From: Novosphingobium sp.
Lineage (GTDB): Bacteria > Pseudomonadota > Alphaproteobacteria > Sphingomonadales > Sphingomonadaceae
Reading direction: 5' to 3'
DNA: 7,438 bases
Assembly: GCA_020853995.1 (NCBI GenBank)
Contig: JADYXV010000384.1
Coordinates: forward strand, 1 to 7,438
Shown: piece by piece, positions 1 through 5,241 of the stretch
Position numbering within the stretch: position 1 is the stretch's first letter
How the letters are laid out: each line of letters begins with the position of its first letter
The notes under the pieces: model-generated
The model's input: only the letters and a program-made list of their open reading frames with translations
What the model was told of the DNA's origin: nothing
Databases searched by the model: none
Made by a program: the position numbers and the translations under genes

Positions 1-938
1 GTCACCATGCCCACCGATTGGCCTGCCATGACCGACCCTGTTTCCACATCACCATCAATCACCGCGCGGCGCAATGCCCCTGCCCAAAAGTGCTCGATCT
101 CAAGCTGGGCGGCCATCATATCGACAATGCCTTCGTCGAGGCGCTTGGCCACTTCCACCTGCTTGGCAGTGAACTCTTCGGTGCCCCTGTTTTTCAGGGC
201 GCGGACGGGGATCACGGGGAGGCGCGGATCAACCTGCACGCTGGCCACGGCATCGCGCGCGTTGCCACGGAAGAACGCCTTTTTGAACGCAGGGTGCGCG
301 ATGGATTCAGTCGCACAGGCAAAGCGCGTGCCCAATTGCACGCCGCTTGCGCCCATTTCCAGATAGCTGGCGATCATCTCGCCTCGGCCAATGCCGCCTG
401 CCACGAAGACGATGTGATCGGCGGCCAGTTCAGGCAGGAATTCCTGCGCCAGCACCGAAGTGGATACAGGGCCAATGTGGCCGCCTGCTTCCGATCCTTC
501 GATGACCAGTGCATCGGCACCTGACCGCAGCAGCTTCTTGGCCAGCGCCAGCGTGGGCGCGAACACCAACACTTTGCCGCCGAATTCCTTGATCGCTTCA
601 ACGCTGCCCTTGGGCGGAATGCCGCCTGCCAGCACAACGTGGCCGACTTTGTGTTTGGCGCAAACCGCGATCAGATCAAACAGCATCGGGTGCATGGTGA
701 TCAGGTTCACGCCGAACGGTTTGTCGGTCAGCGCCTTGGTTGCGGTGATTTCGGTATCGAGCAGTTCAGGCGTCATCGCCCCGCAGGCAATCACGCCGAA
801 CCCGCCGGCATTGCTGATGGCGGAAACCAGATTGCGTTCGGAAACCCAGCTCATCGCGCCGCACAAAATGGCATGTTCGGTGCCAAGGAATTCGGCACCA
901 CGGCGCATCATGGCAGAGGTTTTTGAGCTGGCAGTCAT
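1..938 (-). CDS. Nitronate monooxygenase / FabK-like FMN enzyme (3' end outside window)
   Basis: The reading frame gives 312 residues from ATG at 938 and runs off the left edge without a stop. It matches the FMN-binding TIM-barrel family that contains nitronate monooxygenase (2-nitropropane dioxygenase) and the enoyl-ACP reductase FabK. Visible family marks: LGTEHAILCGAMSWV near residues 18-32, SNAGGFGVIA (42-51), FGVNLI (75-80), EGSEAGGHIGP (147-157) with the conserved His at 154, FVAGGIGRGE (178-187) and GVQLGTRF (199-206) for phosphate binding, and AGQSVGMV at the visible end. Members are about 310-350 residues, so only a few residues are likely missing. No in-frame start lies between 938 and an in-frame TAA 13 codons upstream; the ribosome site is weak (GGGA, 10 nt away). 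The family is certain; oxidation of nitronates versus enoyl-ACP reduction cannot be settled from sequence alone. The TESIAHPAFK and PVRALKNR stretches look somewhat FabK-like. Confidence 0.85.
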   Translation of the reverse strand, partial: MTASSKTSAMMRRGAEFLGTEHAILCGAMSWVSERNLVSAISNAGGFGVIACGAMTPELLDTEITATKALTDKPFGVNLITMHPMLFDLIAVCAKHKVGHVVLAGGIPPKGSVEAIKEFGGKVLVFAPTLALAKKLLRSGADALVIEGSEAGGHIGPVSTSVLAQEFLPELAADHIVFVAGGIGRGEMIASYLEMGASGVQLGTRFACATESIAHPAFKKAFFRGNARDAVASVQVDPRLPVIPVRALKNRGTEEFTAKQVEVAKRLDEGIVDMMAAQLEIEHFWAGALRRAVIDGDVETGSVMAGQSVGMV

Positions 939-1047
939 GAAGTATCGATCCCGTCCGGTAAACTGGCGCGGGCTTTACGGCTCCTTCACGTCTGCAACAA
1001 GGCCAGAGTTGGGGGCAGGGCTGATACGCCGCGCCACCGACGCTTGC

Positions 1048-2208
1048 TTATTCGGCCAGCATAACCCGATTGCGGCCTTCCGATTTGGCGCGATACAGCG
1101 CTTCGTCCGCTGCTTTCAGCGCATCACGCGGATTGGCATGGGCAAAGACATCGGCAATCCCGCCCGAAAACGTGATCTGGCCAATCGGTTCTTCATTGGA
1201 CCGGTTCACAAAGCTGCGATTCGAAAAGTTCTCGCGCACGGCGTCCAGCTTTTCAAAGGCTTCTTGCGGTGTCTTGCCCCGGAACAGCATGACGAATTCT
1301 TCGCCGCCCTGCCGCGCCACATGGCAATTGTCATTGGTGATGCGCGCCAAAGTATCGCCAATCGCGCGGATCACCCGGTCACCGGTATCGTGGCCGTGGG
1401 TATCGTTCACGCGCTTGAAGTGGTCGATATCGCAAAACGCCACGCACAGGTTTTCTGCTTCCTGCCGTGCTTCGCGGTAATGCTTGTCCAGAATGGCCTC
1501 GAACGCGCGGCGGTTCGGCAGACCGGTCAGGTGGTCGATGTCGGCGTCGTGCTTGGCCTTGTCCAGTTCCTGGCGCAGCTTGCGCGTTTCGTCCGCGCTG
1601 CGCTTCATTTCGGCCGCAAAGTGCGATGTGCGGTCAATCATTTCCTTGGCGAGCGCTTCCATCGCCACCAGTGCATTGTCCGCATCGGAATTTGCCGCAT
1701 TGGTCACGTGCGCGGCAATTTCTGTATTGTAATTCGTCGCGGCATCGCTGGCCGACGTTGTCGTTGTCACAAAGCTGTCGAGCGATGTTTCCAGATGTCC
1801 GATGATCTTTTTGACGCCCTCTTGCGTGTCATCGGGAGTGCGGTTCTGGTCAAGCCATTCCTGCGTGATCTTTTCACCGGTCTTGCGCTGTTCCATGATC
1901 TTGCGCGCAAGGTTGGCATCTTCGCCTGAAAATGCGGCGTGGGCAGCCAGAAGATTTCCCGACGTAACCAACAGGCCATTTCCGAGCAAAAGCTCTGAAA
2001 TCTCGTCCATCAGCATTTGCTGCGCGATGTCTTGCGGAGAGGTTGCGCTGCTCCTTGAGCGTTGCGAGGCCTTGCTATCGCCGTCATCTGCCGAAATATC
2101 GATTGCAGACCCGCTGCCGAATAAACGAAAGAGGCGTGAACCGCCTCCAAACTCCACACCCATATCTAACCCCCGACTGCGACGGACTTCTGCTGTGTTG
2201 GTCGCCAT
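1048..2208 (-). CDS. GGDEF diguanylate cyclase, cytosolic, no I-site
   Basis: A 386-residue protein predicted to make cyclic di-GMP from two GTP. The C-terminal GGDEF domain spans about residues 220-384: DHLTGLPNRR at 225-234, FCDIDHFKRVND at 258-269 with metal ligand Asp260, and an intact active-site loop GGEEF at 301-305. The allosteric inhibitory RxxD normally sits five residues before the loop; here those four residues are NDNC (292-295), so product inhibition through that site is not expected. Residues 1-55 are polar and probably disordered, 58-145 helical, and 180-222 likely a coiled coil that could hold the dimer. There is no membrane segment or signal peptide, and I do not recognise a named sensor domain. 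ATG at 2208 is preferred over GTG at 2220 because GGTGAG lies 7 nt before the ATG while nothing suitable precedes the GTG. It is transcribed divergently from the gene at 2396. Confidence 0.93.
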   Translation of the reverse strand: MATNTAEVRRSRGLDMGVEFGGGSRLFRLFGSGSAIDISADDGDSKASQRSRSSATSPQDIAQQMLMDEISELLLGNGLLVTSGNLLAAHAAFSGEDANLARKIMEQRKTGEKITQEWLDQNRTPDDTQEGVKKIIGHLETSLDSFVTTTTSASDAATNYNTEIAAHVTNAANSDADNALVAMEALAKEMIDRTSHFAAEMKRSADETRKLRQELDKAKHDADIDHLTGLPNRRAFEAILDKHYREARQEAENLCVAFCDIDHFKRVNDTHGHDTGDRVIRAIGDTLARITNDNCHVARQGGEEFVMLFRGKTPQEAFEKLDAVRENFSNRSFVNRSNEEPIGQITFSGGIADVFAHANPRDALKAADEALYRAKSEGRNRVMLAE

Positions 2209-2215
2209 GATGGCG

Positions 2216-2221
2216 CTCACC
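2216..2221 (-). promoter_or_regulatory. Ribosome binding site deciding the DGC start
   Basis: GGTGAG on the minus strand, with a 7-nt spacer to ATG at 2208. It overlaps the alternative GTG codon at 2220, so that start is unlikely to be the one used. Confidence 0.55.
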
Positions 2222-2356
2222 AGCTTGTGTCGATGCTTTTACGGTGAAGGGCGCTAATCTTTCGTACACCATTGCCGTGCGTAGTTTTCCGGAGGGTAGC
2301 GGGGTTTCGCGTTAGCTTCTGCAAGCAGTTCCGCAGGAAACCAAAGTGCCCCGTCA

Positions 2357-2385
2357 TTGACCATTTTGCAGGCAATTTGTGTGAT
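2357..2385 (+). promoter_or_regulatory. Possible sigma-70-type promoter before the DUF3592-like gene
   Basis: TTGACC (2357-2362, five of six consensus bases) and TGTGAT (2380-2385, four of six) are separated by 17 nt. Initiation would fall near 2392, only a few bases before ATG at 2396, so the transcript would be almost leaderless. This fits the absence of a clear Shine-Dalgarno site there. The match could be chance; this is pattern matching only. Confidence 0.25.
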
Positions 2386-2395
2386 AGCGGATTGC

Positions 2396-2782
2396 ATGGA
2401 ACGGGTTATCTTATGGACAGCACTCGCTTTTTGCGGATTTTGCCTGTGGCTGCTGCTGCGTCATGATTGGCTGCGGTGGACCCGCCTGACCCGTGAAGCG
2501 CAAGCAACGGTTGTCGGCCAAGGCGCGCACTCGGGCGATAACGGGCGCATGTATTCTGCACGTCTGCGATTCCAGGCAGAAGGTCGAATCTACGAAGTTG
2601 TGGACCAGCTTTATTCATCAAAGCCCCAATTGGCCGACGGGGCACAGTGCCGGGTTACGTGGCCCGACGGCCGGCCAGACCTCGCCCGCATCCCCCGCCC
2701 TTGGATGTGGGGCAGCGTCTATTGTATCCTATTGTATCTTTTTGTTATTTTGACGGGAAAGTTAACAGGCATTATTGAATAG
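2396..2782 (+). CDS. Small two-helix membrane protein, DUF3592-like
   Basis: A 128-residue protein with a hydrophobic helix at about residues 4-21 (rich in Trp, Leu, Cys), a soluble stretch of about 80 residues, and a second hydrophobic helix at about 103-125. The middle part (QATVVGQGAHSGDNGRMYSA, then RLRFQAEGRIYEV and CRVTWPDGRPDLARI) has the alternating pattern of a small beta domain and resembles DUF3592 proteins, which have two flanking membrane helices and no settled function. That assignment rests on architecture and a few motifs, not on a strong family signature. The frame is open from TTG at 2357, but ATG at 2396 puts the first helix at the N terminus as expected. The stop lies 55 nt before the pentapeptide-repeat start used here, so cotranscription is plausible. 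A 10-bp tandem duplication lies inside the second helix codons (2721-2740). Confidence 0.75.
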   Translation: MERVILWTALAFCGFCLWLLLRHDWLRWTRLTREAQATVVGQGAHSGDNGRMYSARLRFQAEGRIYEVVDQLYSSKPQLADGAQCRVTWPDGRPDLARIPRPWMWGSVYCILLYLFVILTGKLTGIIE

Positions 2783-2837
2783 CGGGTGTTTCACCCTGCC
2801 GCTCGCTATGGGCTGGCTTGCGCTTCGTGATCCTTCT

Positions 2838-3539
2838 ATGCGCCTTTCCATGAACCTTGACCCGATCACGTCCGCTACGCTTTCCCGCGCAGATATCGTC
2901 AATCTGGTCGGCACGTCCGGACATCTGATAGCCGGACACCTGATAGACTGCGAACTGGAAGAACTGGACCTTGGCAAACTCGACTTGTCGGGTTGGACGT
3001 TTGAACGGTGCAATTTACGCCATGCCGATTTTACCGGCGCCAATCTTGCCAATACAACATGGCAATCCTGTCGCGCAGCATTCGCCAATTTCAGTGCTGC
3101 TGATCTTGCCGAAGCGTCTGTAAAGGCGAGTGATTTCAACAATGCCGCGTTCCGCCGCGCGAACATCGCTGCCACCTCCTTTACCGCCACCCGCATGACC
3201 GGCGCAGACTTTCATGGCGCCAAGGGGATGGGCTTTGCGTTTGAAGAAGTGCTGCTGGTGGGCGCGCGGCTGGCGGGCCTGTCATTCCGCAAAGAGGTGT
3301 TGCGCCGCGTTGATCTGGCGCAGGCAGACCTGACCAAATGCGATTTCCGCGCCACTGTTTTCGAAGGATGCAGCTTGCGCGAAGCCAATATGGAAGGCGC
3401 ACAATTTGCCGGCGCTGATTTACGTGGTGCCGACCTTGGCGGATTGAAGCTTGAAGATGCCGCCTTGTTTCGCGGCGCGGTCATTTCCCGCGAACAGGCA
3501 GAGCAATTGCTGTCCGGCTGGGGCCTGCTGATCCGGTAA
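2838..3539 (+). CDS. Pentapeptide-repeat protein
   Basis: With ATG at 2838 the product is 233 residues. It is built of A(D/N)LxX-type pentapeptides, which fold as a right-handed quadrilateral beta helix. Two blocks are seen: about residues 37-125 (for example LDLSGWTFERCNLRHADF, then ANLANTTW) and about 142-205 (for example VDLAQADLTKCDF, then ADLRGADLGGL). They are separated by a less regular segment around GAKGMGFAFEEV. The tail ISREQAEQLLSGWGLLIR is probably a capping helix. No signal peptide is evident, so it is likely cytosolic. Some family members (Qnr, MfpA) mimic DNA and protect gyrase, but nothing here shows that role. The start is uncertain: ATG at 2808, 2838 and 2850 are all in frame and none has a good ribosome site. 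A weak promoter-like pair, TTGACG at 2750 and TATTGA at 2773, overlaps the preceding gene's end. Confidence 0.88.
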   Translation: MRLSMNLDPITSATLSRADIVNLVGTSGHLIAGHLIDCELEELDLGKLDLSGWTFERCNLRHADFTGANLANTTWQSCRAAFANFSAADLAEASVKASDFNNAAFRRANIAATSFTATRMTGADFHGAKGMGFAFEEVLLVGARLAGLSFRKEVLRRVDLAQADLTKCDFRATVFEGCSLREANMEGAQFAGADLRGADLGGLKLEDAALFRGAVISREQAEQLLSGWGLLIR

Positions 3540-3605
3540 AATTTGCCAGCAAAAGGATGGTGCGCGGCCTATCGTATTTGCGCGAATCATGGTATCTACA
3601 TCAGT

Positions 3606-4013
3606 GTGAGCAACGCAACCCCCCACCTTGTCGCGATTACCGTCCAGCCCTCTGATATTGATTTCATGGGCCACGTTAACAATGCCAATTATCTCAACTG
3701 GGTACAGGACGCGGTGATTGATCACTGGCGCACTTTCGCCCCGGCCGATGCGGTTGCCGCGCACTTGTGGGTCGCGCTGAAGCACGAGATTACGTACCGC
3801 CGCCCGACATTCCTTGATGATACGGTGATCGCCCACGTCATCCTTGAAAAGGTGCAGGGCGCACGCGCTTTTTATGAAACCATCATCAAGCGCGGTGAAG
3901 ATGTGCTGGCCGAAGTGAAATCAAGCTGGTGCTGCCTTGACGCCGAAACACTCCGCCCAGCGCGGCTGGCGCGTGATCTGATCGAAAAGTTCCTGCCTTC
4001 GAATCAGGCCTGA
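3606..4013 (+). CDS. Acyl-CoA thioesterase, hotdog fold (4HBT/YbgC-like)
   Basis: A 135-residue hotdog-fold protein that would hydrolyse an acyl-CoA thioester. The family signature is at the N terminus: QPSDIDFMGHVNNANYLNWV (14-33), with the usual catalytic-region Asp residues 17 and 19 and the GHVNNANYL turn. KHEITYRRPTFLDDTV (59-74) is the second family strand-turn, and the C-terminal half carries the expected central strands (EVKSSWCCLD, 103-112). Length is typical for single-hotdog enzymes. The frame is open from TTG at 3543, but that would add a 21-residue extension unlike the family; there is no in-frame ATG before the catalytic motif, so GTG at 3606 is chosen. No strong ribosome site is seen. 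The gene follows the pentapeptide-repeat gene by 66 nt on the same strand and converges on the gene ending at 4213. Substrate chain length cannot be read from the sequence. Confidence 0.9.
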   Translation: MSNATPHLVAITVQPSDIDFMGHVNNANYLNWVQDAVIDHWRTFAPADAVAAHLWVALKHEITYRRPTFLDDTVIAHVILEKVQGARAFYETIIKRGEDVLAEVKSSWCCLDAETLRPARLARDLIEKFLPSNQA

Positions 4014-4052
4014 AGCTCCCAAGTCCAAGCTGAATTCGAAGTCCAAACCCAA

Positions 4053-4107
4053 TCTAAAACCCCGGCCTAAAAGCCTGGCCTAAAAACCTTGGCCCAAACC
4101 CAAACCC
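4053..4107. repeat. Short degenerate tandem repeat, 13-14 bp unit
   Basis: Three adjacent units are visible: TCTAAAACCCCGG (4053-4065), CCTAAAAGCCTGG (4066-4078) and CCTAAAAACCTTGG (4079-4092). They are followed by a decayed CCCAAACCCAAACCC (4093-4107). The stretch upstream from 4019 has the same flavour, with AAGTCCAA at 4021 and again at 4039. It is noncoding, lies 39 nt after the thioesterase stop and directly abuts the inverted repeat that follows. Confidence 0.7.
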
Positions 4108-4176
4108 GCTCATGCTGAGCTTGTCGAAGCATCAGGCGCAGCGCCAGCGTCCTTCGACAAGCTCAGGACGAGCGGG
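4105..4176. repeat. Large inverted repeat, REP-like intergenic palindrome
   Basis: The left arm (4105-4129) and right arm (4152-4176) are 25 nt each and pair with only two mismatches, around a 22-nt loop. The loop carries its own small palindrome, GGCGC-A-GCGCC (4135-4145). The arm core, CTTCGACAAGCTCAGGAC, is one I recall as a frequent dispersed intergenic repeat in sphingomonads and other proteobacteria. It sits between the convergent thioesterase and HTH genes, so a folded transcript from either side could act as a transcription end or an mRNA 3' stabiliser. No T-run follows in either direction, so classical intrinsic termination is not clear. Confidence 0.85.
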
Positions 4177-4212
4177 GTGAGTTCGGGCGGAGTAGGGACT
4201 CGGACAGGCGCT

Positions 4213-4392
4213 CTAACGCAGCTTGGCGATGTTTAGGCTGTCGGCCTTGGCGCGGGTTTTCACGGATTCCTCGCTGCGGGTCAGCGCTTTGGCGATGGAT
4301 TTCAGGGGCATGCCCTTCTTTGCCAGCGTATGCAGCTTCTGGATTTCATCGGGGGTCCACGCCTGCTTGTGACGCTCGAAACGTTCGGCCAT
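4213..4392 (-). CDS. Small helix-turn-helix (SANT/Myb-like) protein behind ubiG
   Basis: A 59-residue, strongly basic protein read from ATG at 4392 to TAG at 4213-4215. AWTPDEIQKLHTLAKKGMPL (11-30) gives the first helix, KSIAKALTRSEESVKTRAKA (31-50) the second helix, turn and recognition helix, and DSLNIAKLR the tail. The W-T-P-x-E start, IAKAL turn and SxxSVKxRA helix are typical of small SANT/Myb-like or GcrA-like DNA-binding proteins seen in Alphaproteobacteria. It starts 13 nt after the ubiG stop on the same strand, so it is probably translated from the ubiG transcript; TGGAA just upstream is a modest ribosome site. The DNA target and role are unknown. Coding potential is supported by the coherent HTH sequence filling the whole frame. 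Confidence 0.8.
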   Translation of the reverse strand: MAERFERHKQAWTPDEIQKLHTLAKKGMPLKSIAKALTRSEESVKTRAKADSLNIAKLR

Positions 4393-4405
4393 GTTGTATT
4401 CCAGT

Positions 4406-5155
4406 TCAGGCGCGTGTGGCGGTGACGATGTAATTCAGCGCCAGGTTATCCGATAAATGAAGCCCGCGCGATGGCCCCCACGCGATTCCCATCGGGTTGC
4501 CCATCTTCAGGCCCGCCGCATCCAGCAGGTCGTGCAGTTCAATCGGCGTGATGAAATCATCCCAGTGGTGCGTACCGCGCGGCACCATACCCAGCGCCTC
4601 GGCGCCTTCCACCAGCAATAACCGCGATTGCGTGGTGCGGTTGGGGGTGGACAGGATCATCAATCCGCCATCGGCCAGCGCAGCTTCAAGCGCAGCCACG
4701 AACGCTGCCTTGTCAGCCACATGCTCGATCACTTCCATGGACGTCACCAGATCGAACCCGGCAAGGCCAAGCTGCCCGACATCGCCGCACTGGTAATCAA
4801 TCATCAGGCCTGATCCGGCAGCGTGTGCCTGCGCCGCCGCGATATTCTCGAACGCCGCGTCAACGCCGCTTACCTCTGCGCCCAGCCGTGCCAGCGGTTC
4901 GCATAATAATCCCGCGCCGCAGCCCACATCCAGCGCGCGTTTGCCCGCCAGTGGCCGCACCCCGCGCGAATCGGTGCCGAAGTGCGAATCGATAGCTTCG
5001 CGGATAAAGCCCAGCCGCACCGGGTTCAGCTTGTGCAGCATGGCCGATGAACCCTTGGGATTCCACCAGTCTGCCGCCAGCTTGCCGAAATGGGCGGCTT
5101 CTTCGGCCCGGATCGTTTTCTGACCCACGGTGTGCGCAGAGGTTGCATTGCTCAT
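4406..5155 (-). CDS. ubiG: Ubiquinone biosynthesis 3-O-methyltransferase
   Basis: A 249-residue class I SAM-dependent methyltransferase matching UbiG, which carries out both O-methylations in ubiquinone synthesis (2-polyprenyl-6-hydroxyphenol and 3-demethylubiquinol substrates). Seen in order: the UbiG N-terminal block AAHFGKLAADWWNPKGSSAM (20-39) and LHKLNPVRLGFI (40-51); motif I ALDVGCGAGLLCEPLA (74-89) for SAM; acidic GVDAA (97-101) after strand two; TSMEVIEHV (138-146); and STPNRT (169-174). Length agrees with the family (about 240-250). ATG at 5155 is the only reasonable start: an in-frame TAG lies four codons before it. The bases just before the ATG are a run of seven G plus C, a poor and unusually close ribosome site. 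It is divergent from lysC, an arrangement I know from other Alphaproteobacteria, and probably cotranscribed with the HTH gene downstream. Confidence 0.95.
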   Translation of the reverse strand: MSNATSAHTVGQKTIRAEEAAHFGKLAADWWNPKGSSAMLHKLNPVRLGFIREAIDSHFGTDSRGVRPLAGKRALDVGCGAGLLCEPLARLGAEVSGVDAAFENIAAAQAHAAGSGLMIDYQCGDVGQLGLAGFDLVTSMEVIEHVADKAAFVAALEAALADGGLMILSTPNRTTQSRLLLVEGAEALGMVPRGTHHWDDFITPIELHDLLDAAGLKMGNPMGIAWGPSRGLHLSDNLALNYIVTATRA

Positions 5156-5179
5156 GCCCCCCCACTAAAGCGCCCGCGC

Positions 5180-5201
5180 CGCATGGTCTATGGCCCATGC
5201 G
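5180..5201. promoter_or_regulatory. Inverted repeat in the ubiG-lysC divergent spacer
   Basis: CGCATGG (5180-5186) and CCATGCG (5195-5201) are perfect 7-nt arms separated by TCTATGGC. It lies in the 86-nt spacer between two divergent starts, where an operator or a hairpin in either 5' leader could sit. I know of no regulator for this site, and arms this short in GC-rich DNA can arise by chance. Confidence 0.3.
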
Positions 5202-5228
5202 TGCAAGATTCTTTCGTTTGTTCAAGTT

Positions 5229-5233
5229 GGGAG
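5229..5233 (+). promoter_or_regulatory. Ribosome binding site fixing the lysC TTG start
   Basis: GGGAG followed by 8 nt and then TTG at 5242. The in-frame ATG at 5197 has no comparable site, so this motif decides the start. Confidence 0.65.
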
Positions 5234-5241
5234 CTTCGCCC

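Noticed and set aside
981..986. AAGGAG on the minus strand upstream of the nitronate monooxygenase gene
   Set aside because: A good Shine-Dalgarno string, but about 42 nt from ATG 938 with an in-frame TAA between, so it cannot serve that start. No other gene begins after it.
460..1929. Long plus-strand open frame (489 codons) opposite the nitronate monooxygenase and GGDEF genes
   Set aside because: It runs across two well-supported minus-strand genes and their gap, and its translation has no recognisable domain. Long antisense frames are expected in GC-rich DNA.
2303..2342. Imperfect hairpin (GGTTTC/GAAACC with inner CTGC-AA-GCAG) in the gap between the DGC and DUF3592-like genes
   Set aside because: The arms are only 6 and 4 nt and not contiguous; likely chance, with no riboswitch-like features around it.
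2750..2778. TTGACG - 17 nt - TATTGA as a promoter for the pentapeptide-repeat gene
   Set aside because: The -10 part matches only three of six bases and the element overlaps coding sequence; too weak to list as a feature.
3557..3655. Small frame MVRGLSYLRESWYLH... starting just after AAAAGG, upstream of the thioesterase
   Set aside because: About 32 codons, no spacing between the purine run and the ATG, no recognisable sequence, and overlaps the thioesterase start in another frame.
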